Of a stretch of DNA of 64,000 bases, positions 1 to 12,338 are shown piece after piece; positions within the stretch are counted from its first letter, which is position 1; every line of letters begins with the position of its first letter. The position numbers and the translations under genes are program-made. Under the pieces are notes generated by a model that saw only the letters and a program-made list of their open reading frames with translations, was not told where the DNA came from and searched no databases. Location: assembly GCA_030141605.1 (NCBI GenBank), contig JAQGDQ010000339.1, forward strand, positions 1 to 64,000, given 5' to 3'. Origin of the DNA: Tubiluchus corallicola. Its lineage: Eukaryota > Priapulida > Priapulimorpha > Priapulimorphida > Tubiluchidae.

Positions 1-486
1 ACAACTTATTCATGGAGGCCAGAAAAAAGTCACAATTTTAGCTAGGAAAGACAATCAGTTATTCAAACAAGAATATTCAAGTCAATCACAATTTCTAAGG
101 TGCTGATAAAGATGCGTGGAAAAGAAAAGCATCTACCGAATTTTGAAATTTTTTGCTAATCTGTTTCGGAATAATTTTTAGGCATGGCAAGCCGATTTGA
201 GTTGCTTTTTTGAAACTTTGTTTTTCGGTGCATGTAAACAGAGTGCTCAGTTCAAATTGGCTGTGCATTCATATGAGTGTCAAACATGGCGATTTCCTCG
301 TAGTAATGCGCTAGTGAAAACTATTAGATTTGGTGTTCAGTTGCTTCTCTGACATCCAGATTAAGTTTAAATGACACTGTAAACATACAGTTTTCGGTAA
401 GCTATGTTCAAATATTACTGGCAATGACTCGACCTATGTATTGCATAGGTATTAGCAGTATTATTAGATTTACTGTTAGTTATGTA

Positions 487-1309
487 CAGTAAGTTCTTGC
501 TTAGCAACTACCCGCTTAGCAACGTTTCGTTTTAATGGTGCTGAACATTTGGCACCTTTTCCTCACAAAACGATGCATGTTTCATTTTAACGAGGATTTT
601 TTTACTTTGCTTAAAGTCATTTTTTATTTGATCAACAAATTCTTTACCCGATTTGAATAATTTAAAACAGTACATACTGCGTTATCCTATTCTAAATACA
701 CACTAGTAATATAAAAAGTATGATTATTATAATAAATGATAGCTGTTTGTATCGAGGGTAGTTTGACCTAGTTTTGATTTATATGTCTCCAGGCACCTGA
801 ATGCAAACTTTATGTGAAGGAATTTTGCCTGTAACCTGTTCCTATAGCAACCAGTCTGTGTACATCTAGATGAAATTATCTCAAGGTCACCACAGTGCTT
901 GGCTTTAACTAGGCAGTGTTTAACAGCTAAGTGTGTAGGTTTCAACGTTAACGAAAAAGAAACAGCTGACTAGTAGGCACTGGTAAGAAAGATAGGTGGT
1001 TTCAAGCAAGCAGAAAGAAATTAATCAGTAGAAATATGAATAAAACTCATAAAACGTTTAACTTAACTTGAAATGTTTAAAGCAGCATTGATTTTTGGCT
1101 CTGGAATGTATCTCAATTCTTTACATTACTTTCTATGGAAGTCTTGGCTATCTCAATTCTTTTGCTTTACGTTCTATGGCAGTCTTGGGTACCTCAATTA
1201 TTTTACATTACTTTCTTTGGAAGTCTTGGCTGTGCTTAACAATGTTTCGCTTAATGTCACGTTTTGCTGGAACACCTTAGCGTCGTTAAACTTAAGCGAG
1301 CATTTACTG
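487..1309. mobile_element. TIR element, CAGTAAG family, copy 1
   Basis: Left end CAGTAAGTTCTTGCTTAGC and right end GCGAGCATTTACTG are imperfect inverted repeats, flanked by TA on both sides. The interior at about 725-905 matches 58660-58860 of the second copy (aaggaattttg.ct.caacctgttcctatagcaac). It holds a roughly 50-bp internal repeat at 1100-1240 (acattactttct.tggaagtcttggct). No transposase frame is visible, so it is non-autonomous. Confidence 0.7.
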
Positions 1310-1344
1310 TACCTCATAGTTTTTTGAACTTCTGAATTCTGGCA

Positions 1345-1405
1345 AACATTTTATTTCACCCGATGCCTTCGGGCAAACATTTTATTTCACCTGATGCCTT
1401 CGGCT
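1345..1405. repeat. two-copy direct repeat
   Basis: The phrase gcaaacattttatttcaccc/t with gatgccttcgg occurs twice in succession. No function is evident. Confidence 0.8.
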
Positions 1406-1666
1406 GCTGAGGTAATGAGCCTATACAAGCTAACTTTTCTGGTTGTGCACTCGCGTGTTTGTCTAAAATGTGCCCCGTTGGGAAATTGACCTTGTCCATA
1501 GTGGACGTCGAGCAATTTATAACTTATTTTGGAGCAGACTTACAACTAAAATTGAAGCGTAGAGATGTCTATTATGTTAACTGCAAGCAGGAATTGAGGG
1601 ACTAAGTGTGACAATCATAATTTCGATACATCAACATCTCAGCGTAACTCGTCTTTGAAAGGTGTA

Positions 1667-2126
1667 CAGTGTTCCCTCACTTATCGCGGGTGTTCCATTC
1701 CAGGCCCACCCGCGATAAGTGAATTTCTGCGAACTAGGGACATTACACTTATTTAATACTTACACGTTTGGGTGGCATCGTAGGGCTTGACTAAATTCGG
1801 TTTCTAACGAAAATTTCACAAATAGCGTACAAGAAAACAAATTGCATGGTACCTGAGCCAATCAGCGACTGGGATACAGAGCAGCATTCTCTGGTTGGTC
1901 GCTTTCCATCAATCAACCAATCGTGTGTTGTGTAAAATCTCACGTCGGCAAGTAGCATCTCAAGCGGGCGCAAGTACTACATTTTGTTTTTAGTGTGTAT
2001 TCATCCGCCTAATAAATACATTATTTACTGTGAATGGTAATTTTTTATGATTTATAATATTCTTTGAAAACCCGCGAAACAGCGAGTCCGTGATAAACGA
2101 AATTGCGAAGTAGCGAGGGAACACTG
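1667..2126. mobile_element. TIR element, CAGTGTTCCCTC family, copy 1
   Basis: Starts CAGTGTTCCCTCACTTATCG and ends cgaagtagcgagggaacactg, inverted repeats flanked by TA. A nearly identical copy lies at 62863-63309. The left end contains an internal hairpin (ttatcgcgggtg... cacccgcgataa). It has no coding capacity and is MITE-like. Confidence 0.85.
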
Positions 2127-2129
2127 TAC

Positions 2130-2838
2130 TGACAAATCTAGAGAATTTTGAGAGGTTAAACAATCAGCGCCAGGGCCGTCATGTTGTTTTCTCATGACCA
2201 TCCTCAGACAGCAAGAGCAAGACTCTCCTGTTTTGAAGAAATGAATGACCAAGCTGACCATGTCATCATCCTAGCATTTGCAATTCAAGGAACTTGTCAA
2301 TATATGATTCACTCTGATCTAAGACAAAAAATGGCAAACGTGATTTTTGCAAAATGTGGTTTTTAGTGAAGTAGTAAGGAAACAGTTCTTTGAGGAAGGA
2401 GGATCAAGGGCATTTGGCAAAAAGAGTTGGTCAATCTGATTGTTGCAGTATGATCAAGTTATTTCCTTGAACCACCACTTCTGCACGTGTTTTTGATTTA
2501 GCTGTCATGGTGATTTTGCAACTCATGTCTTTGAAATTTGCAGCAGTTTTAGATGGCTTGTGCCAGACACTTTATTTCAATTTGAAAAGTAAACGATGAG
2601 CCCATCTTCAGTCGTCAAAACTCGGCTAACTACAAAATAATTGTAACTGTCATAAACATCAGTTTTACTAGTACCTGAAATGAAGCAACAATCAGTAAGC
2701 AAATAGTTAACTACCAACTATATATGTACCATATGCCAAACGATGGCACAAGTTTCTCTCTGAACATCATTATACTGATGTGAGTTTTTATTGCATTGTT
2801 AGTCTTTAAAGTGAGAGACGCAACAATAGTTTGTTTAA
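2130..2838. other. upstream intron or flank, nothing recognised
   Basis: AT-rich sequence with only short open frames that resemble no family I know. I looked for the N-terminal liprin-alpha exon in this stretch and in the rest of the 3.2 kb before exon 1 and did not find it. Confidence 0.5.
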
Positions 2839-2840
2839 AA

Positions 2841-3215
2841 ATTGATTGCTCTGCCTTTGTTATTAAAATTCATTTTATAACTTATTGTTCTGCATTTGTT
2901 GTTAAATTTTATTTTATAATTGATTATGCTGTATTTGTTATTAAAGTTTGCTTTATAATTGATTGTGCTGCATTTGTTATTAAAGTTTGCTTTATAATTG
3001 ATTGTGCTGCATTTGTTGTTAAAGTTTGTTTTGTAATTGGTTATGCTGCATTTGTTGTTAAAGTTTGTTTTTAACTGATTGTGTTGTGTATATCAATAAA
3101 GTTTGTTTTATAAGTGATTGTGTTGTGTTTGTTATTAGAATTTGTTTCATAACTGATTTTGCTGTGTTTGCTATTAAAGTTTGTTTGAATACTGGTTGTT
3201 CTAAGTTTGCTTCAT
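2841..3215 (+). repeat. 42-bp T-rich minisatellite before exon 1
   Basis: About nine diverged units of roughly 42 bp built on attgattgtgctgcatttg then ttgttaaagtttgttttata. Because the period is a multiple of three, a spurious 92-residue frame runs through it. It ends about 45 bp before the acceptor of exon 1 and makes the 3' end of this intron strongly T-rich. Confidence 0.9.
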
Positions 3216-3259
3216 AACTGTTTGTGCTGTGTAAGTGTGTATTTCTTATTATTTTACAG

Positions 3260-3409
3260 ATGATGATTGACATGCTGGACCAGCGTGACAAGTTGATGGA
3301 AAACCTTCGTGAGACGCAAGAGACACTCGGTGACACACAGCAGAAACTGGCAGAGACGGAACGAGAGCGGGACAGTCTCATGAGGCAACTTCAATTAAAC
3401 CTTCCTCAG
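3260..3409 (+). CDS. PPFIA: liprin-alpha exon 1 of window, N-terminal coiled coil
   Basis: Fifty codons, phase 0 at both ends, residues 1-50 of the reconstructed part. It opens MMIDMLDQRDKLMENLRETQ and ends LQLNLPQ, matching the family segment MLDERDRLLDTLRETQE...LPQ. The acceptor is ttattttacag; the donor is CAG|gtgtga, weak at +5. The exon begins with two ATG codons, but the family has residues before this point and an acceptor precedes it, so I read it as internal. A 42-bp T-rich tandem array ends about 45 bp upstream of the acceptor. Confidence 0.93.
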
Positions 3410-3897
3410 GTGTGAAATATAAACTCTCGTCCATGTTGTACTTGTACAGAAATTGATGTTCACCTGTTTATTCTAAACTAATCAAATATGCCCTTATTTG
3501 AACTATAAAGGTCACAGGTTATTCTTAGTAGACAAATGGTCTTGTAAGTTACTGCAGTTCACAGGAACTGTTTGTCATGCATTGCAGAATCAAAATGAGT
3601 TTTGCATCTGTTTGTGGTGTCTTAGTGTAATTTCGCCTTTATTTCGCAATGCAGGCAGGGCTGAATTACCCGATAGGCTAGTATAGGTTGCAGCCTAGGG
3701 CCCTCAAGCTTGGTGGGCCCATACTTTGCATTACAGGCCTTAAAAAAGAATCCCTTTATGCTTTATGCTCCTGTATTGATGACAAGTTTTTGACCACATT
3801 TAAAGTTTTGTTTGCTGTAATGTCATCTATAGCATATCATAACATTAACCCAGATAATATAAATCTGCTGTTATGGTCATGGTATTGGTTGCTGTTA

Positions 3898-4345
3898 GGC
3901 TGTCCAATGCTTGCAAATGCTGGCATGATGTTAGTTGCCGGTAGGCTGTCCAATGCTCGCAAATGCTGGCATGATGTTGGTTGCCGGTAGGCTGTCCAAT
4001 GCTCGCAAATGCTGGCATGATGTTCGTTGCCAGTAGGCTGTCCAATGCTCGCAAATGCCAGCATGATGTTCGTTGCCAGTAGGCTGTCCAATGCTCGCAA
4101 ATGCTAGCATGATGTTGGTTGCCGGTAAGCTGTCCAATACTCGCAAATGCTGGCATGATGTTCGTTGCCAGTAGGCTGTCCAATGCTCACAAATGTTGGC
4201 ATGATGTTGGTTGCCAGTAGGCTGTCCAATGCTCGCAAATGACAGCATAATGTCGGTTGCCACTAGGCTGTCCAATGCTTGCAAATGCTAGCATGATGTT
4301 GGTTGCCAGTAGGCTGTCCAATGCTCACAAATGCTAGCATGCAGC
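3898..4345. repeat. 46-bp minisatellite
   Basis: About ten units of 46 bp (ggctgtccaatgctcgcaaa then tgctggcatgatgttggttgccggta). Substitutions between units are few. It is intronic. Long antisense open frames here are products of the repeat and not genes. Confidence 0.95.
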
Positions 4346-5832
4346 TGACAAAATTTGCTGCATACTTTGCACATTTACCGTAATAAACAGTGCTAGTCGT
4401 TTGTCAGTACACATTGTGATGATTCATTTGCATTTACATTTTTGGAAGGACACTATGGCATAAAATTTTAAACCTATTGTAAAATATAAGGGGCATATTG
4501 TAGTATAGCTAACATATGAATGTAAATTGAAATTATAAGTTCGAAATTTAACATTGTTCGAATATTACACATGCTGTGTCTGTACCACACTTTGAGTAGT
4601 TACTGTAGGAAATTGGTTCAATGTTACCCGCAAACAGGTGGTGTGACGGCATAATTGGGTCGGTTCCGTTCAGCGTAACTAGGTCATGACACAATGCAAA
4701 CAGGTAAAAGTACAACGTATAACAACCTCATCAAAACTAGCACTCTAGCTCTGTACTCATACTGTGGCACCATGTAATGGGGGGAAATTATATGCGGACG
4801 TCCTGTTTGTCGGCAGGTTTCTCGAGTCTTGTCCATCACGAAGAGCAAGACTGGGGCTCCTGACAACTGGTATCTATCCCTTACCACCAGCGTACTCCCA
4901 CCATTAGTCCTAGAAGTTCCAAGTGTCAATAATGGGCGACTTGTAAGGAAATCCTCTCAAGCTACGACTCTTATAACTCGGAGCCCAACTTCCACCACTA
5001 CGTTGGTCTCACCAGGTGTGGTTATCTGCCAGTCCAATAAACATGGTCATCTTATGGTGGGTGTACCACATTCCACAACAATTACAGTGCAACTAGCGCT
5101 TGCATCTAGTATGCCATCCGTTAGCGGAATTACGAAACAATGAAGGTTCCAAGCATCAAATAGCTGACAATCGTCTAAATTTATGGAGCCAGATAAAAAA
5201 GTAAAAGTATTTCAACAACTTTTGACGTGTATGTAACTGAACGTCACAAAGCTCACACTGACTGTCTATTTCCACACAGGTAACGGTGATCAGAAAATAG
5301 GTCAGTGTCAAGCAAGTGATTCATAGAATAAGCGATTACCATTGTAAGTGGAGAGGCTAGAGCAAACTAAATGTCTATTGCCATCTATGCTCATACGAGA
5401 TACAGCGGGTATTGGGTAGCCTTAGGTCAATAACAGTAATAACAACAATGTTGCAAGGGCAGACAGCTCAAACTGATGCCGGTATTGAAGAGAGGCACCT
5501 TAGACATATGAGGCCGTCACAGTTGGCCAATGGTCACTATAAAAATAAATATGTATGTTAGTAACAAATTATGTTACGTATAAATTCAGGTATTGAAACT
5601 CATAGAAGCTGTGTTTTATATGAGCTAAGCATCATTGATTAATGATTATCCTTTAACATGCAATATTAACTAATCCGTGCACCCCGTAGATTATATATAT
5701 ACATAAATCACTTCCTTAACACAAGTTCATTAACCAAGGTTTCATTAACACAACATTTCATTCAATGTGGCACTGGGTGGCAGTAAATGAGAGCTTACTT
5801 CTGCATTTTTACTTTTAACAGCTTTTAGATTT
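4346..5832. other. intronic stretch, nothing recognised
   Basis: No exon, family match or strong repeat was found. An open frame of 104 codons at 4829-5143 has no recognisable motif or flanking splice sites that suit the gene. Confidence 0.5.
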
Positions 5833-6250
5833 AAAGGGAAAAGAGAATTTCAAAGATGTCCATTACGCTTACCTGTTTGAAAGGCGTGTGTAACAGGAAA
5901 AGAAAAATTTAAACTGTTTGCAGTAACTGCTAAAATGCCACAATTTCACTATCAAGTGTGCACCAAAAAATGACAGAATTACCAAAAATAAACACATTAA
6001 CCATATTGAAAAGATAGCTAAAGTAATTTATGCTTTTGCTTAGTTTGTGAAGTGTGTGCAACGAATGCTTTGAATGTTTTTTGAACTTTGTGTGATGTTA
6101 CTTAAACATGCTTAAATTTTTGTTACTTAAAGGCTGACCATTAAAATGGCTGCACCCAACGGTCAGTACGGGAGTCTAAATTTACAATTTTATATACATT
6201 ACTGCTAATGCAAGCTCTGTATGCAATAAGGTAGCATGCAAATGACCATA
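5833..6250 (-). mobile_element. TTTAAAGGACAA-type element, diverged copy
   Basis: The stretch acttaaaggctgaccattaa and aaatggctgcacccaacggtc with gcaagctctgtatgcaataa recurs at 59330-59430, 36610-36715 and 47090-47160. The copy is on the opposite strand to 32356-33051. Ends are approximate. Confidence 0.55.
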
Positions 6251-7387
6251 TCTAACCCGCTCATGACACTTACATCTACATAAATGATGACAAATGAATT
6301 ATTCACATACGTTCGTAACAATGACCGTTTAGTGGTCAACAAGGATGCGCCGACCAACTTACTATGGGTCCGCAACTCTGTAGAGATACATCACAAGAAA
6401 AACAGTAATTTCTAAAACTAAGATGCTGTTTTACTGTGATTAAGAACTATAAGGGTTTTTTGCATGTGAAGCCAACTACTTAGTAACTAGTTATCCATGC
6501 TCATGGAAAATTGGAAAAAAATTCGAGCATATCAAAAAACTTAACATTCCAGCTTTGAGGCCGGATCCTCAAAAGTAGCTAAGAAATAGGCTGGATCTGT
6601 GGCTCTGCTGGATCTGCAAACACCGTGGGTCTCCAGATTTGCAAATCTGCAAAACGACCTTGTGGACCCAAGTCTGCAAATCCGTGGCAGAACAGTGGCA
6701 GTCAACTGTCAGCCTATATTATCTATAGGTCAGTCTGAAAAGTCACTATATATTTTGATTTCTAATTTTTTTAAATGCTTCTCCAATCTTAGCAAGCTTT
6801 TACAGGAACAAAAAAGGGATTTTGGCTGTGTTTTTTTTTATTTAGCTGGAACCCCTTTTATTTTAGTTTAGTTTATATATTTGCACTTTGTAACGACGCA
6901 TATTTATTTACAATAAAAGTGCTGGGACTGCCAGCATGTATATAGCATAATAAAGTCTATTTAAAATATTTACTATAATAAGATGGATGGATACACATCA
7001 CAACATTATTGGACCTATCTTATTTTAACAAAGTAATTAACAAGATATTTCAATTGACTATTGTACATAAAATCATGCACCAGATGGACCACACTTTTCT
7101 CTCACTATTAGCAATTTAGTTTTTCAACAAGATGCACATCCCTTTCTCACTACTCATGGGCTGTGAGAGACTTTCTCAATGTAAGATACCCGACTTGCAA
7201 TTGAATTGGCTTTTGAAGCTCTTGAGGTCCTTGAAGAAGGAAGTGAAAACAGCAAAACTTACTAGTGCAGTAGTTTTTTTCAGATTTTCGCATAATTTGA
7301 CTAAAATAGTTGCCCAAGGTTTCAGTTCATCTGTACTAATTTTCAAACGTTTTACGTCTGTTGTTAAAAAAATTAGAAAGTATGTAG
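6251..7387. other. intronic stretch with weak internal repeats
   Basis: Around 6560-6680 the word ggatctgcaaa / caaatctgcaaa recurs. Otherwise it is AT-rich with no exon-like signal I can support. Confidence 0.4.
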
Positions 7388-7640
7388 TGTATAGTGACTT
7401 ACGAGACACCCTGTATGCCATTGATTGGCCAGTGGTGTACACATATACACCAATAAATACACATATTTGCAATACTCTGAATGTATAGCGACTTACGAGA
7501 CACCCTGTACAACATTGATTGGCCGGTGGTGTACACGTGACTTAAGAGACACACTGTACACCATTGATTGGCCAGTGGTGTACACATGACTTAAGAAACA
7601 ACCTGTTTACCAGTGATTGGCCAGTGGTGTACACATATAC
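7388..7640. repeat. irregular tandem repeat, about 51 bp core
   Basis: The core gacttacgagacaccctgta, then cattgattggcc and agtggtgtacaca, recurs about four times. Two of the copies carry an extra tatacaccaataaatacaca segment, so unit lengths differ. Confidence 0.8.
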
Positions 7641-8454
7641 ACCAATAAATACACGTATTTGCAATACTCTGAACATGCTTATCATTTTGGTCAAAATTTA
7701 AAACTTATCAAAGTTTTCTGAGAAAAGGTTGTGTGCTTTTCTGCTTGTGTTATTACTCTTAATGTTTGTGACAGTATATGTCACATGACACAAGCCATAT
7801 TGACCAGTATTGACCGATGTCCCCAATCAATGTATAACCCCATTCCCAGCCGAAGCCTGCTAATATTATTCATAATTCAGTGCATGAAATGGTGTAGAAC
7901 CCTGTGCAGTATAACCTGGGTTAATTTGGATCCTATACTGCTCTGATAGCTGCTTGATGTATACTACACTCATTTGAACCTAATTTGCTTATTTTACTGA
8001 AACATCAATTTACGAATTTAGTTTTCACTTGTCAAGCAAATCTGACATGTTTTCGTCAATTTTGCGTGTTATAGCAGAGTTTGTCCACGCGAGGGTTAAG
8101 TTTCTTATAATTTCTCCACAACAGGGTTGAACAGTAGAAATTTCAGTCACCAGAGAGCCGATGGGTTAATTTTATAATACACATTTTGTCACATTTGTAG
8201 ATTGCATTTAGCTGTTAGCACCGGGTGTAATAACAAGGCGGATGTATTAAGCAGTTTAGTAAATAATAAAATGAGTTTATCGTCGCATTTTATCGTAAAA
8301 GTAGAACGCCAGTGAATTAACCTTAGCTAGCAATGTTTATGAAAGTTCCTAAGTATCAGTTAGTATGATTGAATTTAAGCTATGTTATTAGAGAAAAATA
8401 TGAAAAAAATACGTAGGTCTGTGTGGGAATTTGTAAATAACAATCATCATCACA
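7641..8454. other. intronic stretch, nothing recognised
   Basis: No exon, tandem repeat or inverted-repeat element could be supported here. Confidence 0.4.
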
Positions 8455-9850
8455 ATTCAGTGTGAAGATTCGTTATGAACAGGTATTCTGGTTCTGAATT
8501 CGTTATAAACATTTAGCCCATAGTTCTGGCTTCATTGTAAATAAGTAATCTTCTAGTTCTGAATTCATGATAAACAGATAACTTTCTAGTTCTGGATTCA
8601 TTATAAACAGGTAACCTTTCGTTCTGAATTCATTATAAGCAGGTAACTTTCTAGTTCTAGTTTCCTTATACACAGGTAACCTTTAGTTTTGGATTCATTG
8701 CAAACAGGTAACTTTCTAGTTCTGAATTTATTATAAACAGGTAACTTTCTAGTACTGGGTTCATTATAAACAGGTGACTTTCTAGTGCTGGATTCATCGT
8801 AAACAGGTAAATTTAGTTTTGGATTCATTGCAGACAAGTAACTTTCTAGTTCTGAATTCATTATAAACAGCTAACTTTCTAGTTCTGAATTCATTATAAA
8901 CAGGTAACTTTCTAGTTCTGGATCATTATAAACAGGTAACGTTCTAGTTCTGGATTCATTATAAACAGGTAACTTTCTAGTACTGGGTTCATCATAAACA
9001 AGTAGATTTAGTTTTGGATTCATTGCAGACAGGTAACTTTCTACTTCTGGATTCGTTATAAACAGGTAAGCTTCTAGCTCTAGATTCGTGATGAACAGGT
9101 AACCTTCTAGCTCGAGATTCGTAATGAACAGGTAACGTTCTAGATCTAGATTCGTGATGAACAGGTAAGCTTCTAGCTCTAGATTCGTGATGAACAGGTA
9201 AGCTTCTAGCTCTAGATTCGTGATGAACAGGTAAGCTTCTAGCTCTAGATTCGTGATGAACAGGTAACGTTCTAGCTCTAGATTCGTGATGAACAGGTAA
9301 GCTTCTAGCTCTAGATTCGTGATGAACAGGTAATGTTCTAGCTCTAGATTCGTGATGAACAGGTAAGCTTTTAGCTAGCTCTAGATTCGTGATGAACAGG
9401 TAAGCTTCTAGCTCTAGATTCGTGATGAACAGGTAAGCTTCTAGCTCTAGATTCGTGATGAACAGGTAATGTTCTAGCTCTAGATTCGTGATGAACAGGT
9501 AAGCTTTTAGCTAGCTCTAGATTCGTGATGAACAGGTAAGCTTCTAGCTCTAGATTCGTGATGAACAGGTAAGCTTCTAGCTCTAGATTCGTGATGAACA
9601 GGTAATGTTCTAGCTCTAGATTCGTGATGAACAGGTAAGCTTCTAGCTCTAGATTCGTGATGAACAGGTAAGCTTCTAGCTCTAGATTCGTGATGAACAG
9701 GTAATGTTCTAGCTCTAGATTCGTGATGAACAGGTAAGCTTTTAGCTAGCTCTAGATTCGTGATGAACAGGTAAGCTTCTAGCTCTAGATTCGTGATGAA
9801 CAGGTAAGCTTGTAGCTCTAGATTCGTGATGAACAGGTAAGCTTCTAGTT
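8455..9850 (+). repeat. 33-bp minisatellite with splice-donor motif in each unit
   Basis: About 42 units of 33 bp. The early part (to about 9060) is ggtaactttctagttctg then aattcattataaaca, with diverged units. The later part is ggtaagcttctagctctag then attcgtgatgaaca, nearly identical. Around 9360-9830 a higher-order order appears: a 37-bp unit (gctttta with extra gcta), two 33-bp gc units and one tg unit, repeated. About 17 units read acag|gtaagc, an exact sense-strand 5' splice-site consensus, with ctctag about 15 bases before it. It is intronic between exons 1 and 2. Confidence 0.97.
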
Positions 9851-10350
9851 AAGCTTATTGTTGCTATCTAGTACTACTTGTACTTTTCTTCATCTACCAG
9901 CAGGTTTATGAAACTGGAAATGCCAGTTACACATAACAAAGCATTCCAGCAGCATAATGTGGATAAGCTGTACATGCATATCCTCTGATCGGCAGTTAAA
10001 TTACTGTTAATGACAGCATGACAGTGGCACCGAAAGGTGTCATAAACCGCTTTTCTCCTAATTAGTTAATTAAACGTGGTGGCAGGGGGAGCGGTGGTGG
10101 ATCAATAACAAGGTTCTATGTTTGTTTCTTGTTCTTTACTGCAAGAATGTATGTAGTGTATTAGTAGGCTTATGCGTATCATTTGTCTTTGTATTATTGA
10201 GTGATTTAGCACAAGTCTTAGAACAAAGGACGGTTTTTATTTCCAGTCCATGGGACAGTTATTAAAACTAACTATCGAATGCCATTATGTACTTAAGCAG
10301 CTCTCGTGTTAAAATTAATTACAGAGATTTTCAACTTCTCGTTCTTAATC

Positions 10351-10898
10351 TTATAGGAAAACCGGACCCAGTCTTAGACTATAGCTCATAACAATCTACC
10401 CTATAATTATTGAAAGGGAACATACTGCTTTTTCATGAATGAATTGTTACCACAGAATGGTAATTTGGCTTCTTGCAGCTAATACTTCGCTGATACATGC
10501 ATTTCGCAATTCGTTAGTTAGATTGACATTAGTGCCTACACTTCGCAAATGCGTTGCACAAAAAACAGGTGCTGTACCTCTCAGTTCAGAGGTGTTCGAT
10601 TGTGATGTAGTGCAGCACAGCAGTGAACTTGAAATTAGAATTTGCAGATGTTCTATATCACAGTGAGTGTTATTCAGTGACACTGTACCTCAATTTTCGC
10701 TTTCGCAAACACGTGTAACACTTTCATGGAATATTTATGCTGTTTAAAATTATGTTGTCATCACTAATTGGGTTCTCCAGTCATTAGCTAACTTTCCAAC
10801 TCATTATTTAATTATCTTAAACGCCTTTTTGCCATTTTTTGCCATTATTATAGGTATTAAATGTATACCGTGTACCATACTACCTGTTTTCTTTTAAT
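10351..10898. mobile_element. TTAAAGGAAAACC family element, copy
   Basis: Shares with 53863-54393 the left end aggaaaacc..agcc.ag and the internal phrases attattgaaag.gaacata and gtgctgtacctctcagttca, and the right end cctgttttcttttaa. Partial third copy at 43540-43760. No coding capacity beyond short chance frames. Confidence 0.75.
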
Positions 10899-11022
10899 AA
10901 CAACATCGGTTTTAGCTAGTATGCACATTAGTACATGGTTGTATACTATACCCTGCTTGCTTATTTTTGTGGTGTGCTAGGTGTTTATGCAGTTTAGTCG
11001 TCATGTTCGTCTTTCGTTCCAG
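10899..11022. other. intron end before exon 2
   Basis: Short unique sequence leading into a usable pyrimidine tract (ttcgtctttcgttccag). Confidence 0.5.
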
Positions 11023-11124
11023 GAGTTTGCTTCCCTGACGAAAGAGTTAAACCATGCCCGGGAGAGTCTGCTTGAGAAAGAGGAAGAGATTGCCGAGTTG
11101 AAGGCAGAAAGGAACAACACACGG
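11023..11124 (+). CDS. PPFIA: liprin-alpha exon 2, coiled coil
   Basis: Thirty-four codons, phase 0 at both ends, residues 51-84, running [13 protein letters not shown] to [10 protein letters not shown]. This matches the family block EFAALTKELN...[15 protein letters not shown] almost residue for residue. The acceptor is ctttcgttccag and the donor CGG|gtatgt. Joined to the previous exon it gives LPQ-EFASL, the junction I recall for vertebrate PPFIA1. Its upstream intron of 7.6 kb holds the 33-bp donor-motif array. Confidence 0.95.
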
Positions 11125-11817
11125 GTATGTTAGTAACTATTAGTAAAGCTGCATTCACATGCTGACAGCACTCGAGTCACTTAGTGTTCACATGAGACTG
11201 AAGTTGCGTTCACACAGAGATAACAGCGATGGCTAATGAGTGAATTATGTTCAGAGCTTCACGTCATACAAAAATTTCTTGCCGTTGTCATTTTCCTTCA
11301 GGTGCAAGTGAATTATCATAGCTCAAACACCAAGTAAATAACTGCAAATAGTTACCAGCTATAACTATTCATTAATCTTTTTTTTTGAATAATGAAAAGG
11401 CAACCTAAGAATCTTATTGATCTTAATTATTTTTTCCTTCACTTACTAATCATCGAAATATCAGTAATCGAAATGCTAAGAAGAGACAATGAGCAGCTGT
11501 GGTGGCATATAGGCTGGATAGATGCACATGTTTCCACATGGATATGTATAGTAAACAACTCACTTGTTTTTTTCCTACAGTTTTGCTAGGCACATGTGCA
11601 ACATTAACTGAACCCAACGCATCTTACTCAACCACAACGGTCACGTCACCTTATGCACATAACTACATGTAGGTGAAACGGATGAAATACGTGGTCATTT
11701 TTATTATAATACTGCACGTGTATAGTTTTAAACTAACAAGTTATTCTTATCCGAAAACAGCTAGCAAAATTGTAGCAGCAATCCACATAGAATGAAATAA
11801 AAGAAGCAAAAGTTAAC

Positions 11818-11975
11818 GCTAAGAATTGTTACTAATACAAAGCATGGGATGCGAGGTGTTGTCAAGTGTAAACAAATGCGTTGTTTGGTTCAGATGACGT
11901 TGTTAGCTTTGCTTAGCCTTTGACCTTTTTTGCAATCATCATCAATTGCTGGAACTGTGAAAAGATTTATTCAAC
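11818..11975 (-). mobile_element. partial TAATAAGCC family element
   Basis: The phrases gcatgggatgcgaggtgttg, tcaagtgtaaacaaatg and gctggaactgtgaaaag match the right half of the copy at 46674-47084. The left end is missing or too diverged. Confidence 0.6.
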
Positions 11976-12039
11976 TAGTAGCGTTACACTAAATTTATTG
12001 ACATGTAATATAGTCGCACATAGAGAACATGAACAGTGA

Positions 12040-12300
<261 letters not shown>

Positions 12301-12338
12301 TGATTTTCAGTGCTTATAAAGATTAGACTATTATAACG

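Noticed and set aside
3640-3740. The phrase gttgcagcctagggccctca, considered as the end of a hAT-like element
   Set aside because: No matching inverted end or 8-bp duplication could be found nearby.
3837-4284. Antisense frames of 87-117 codons with CEHWTAY repeats
   Set aside because: They come from the 46-bp minisatellite; they shift frame with the repeat and have no initiator or splice context.
4829-5143. 104-codon plus-strand frame, considered as an extra exon
   Set aside because: No family resemblance, no phase-compatible splice pair, and exon 1 joins exon 2 directly as in known liprin-alphas.
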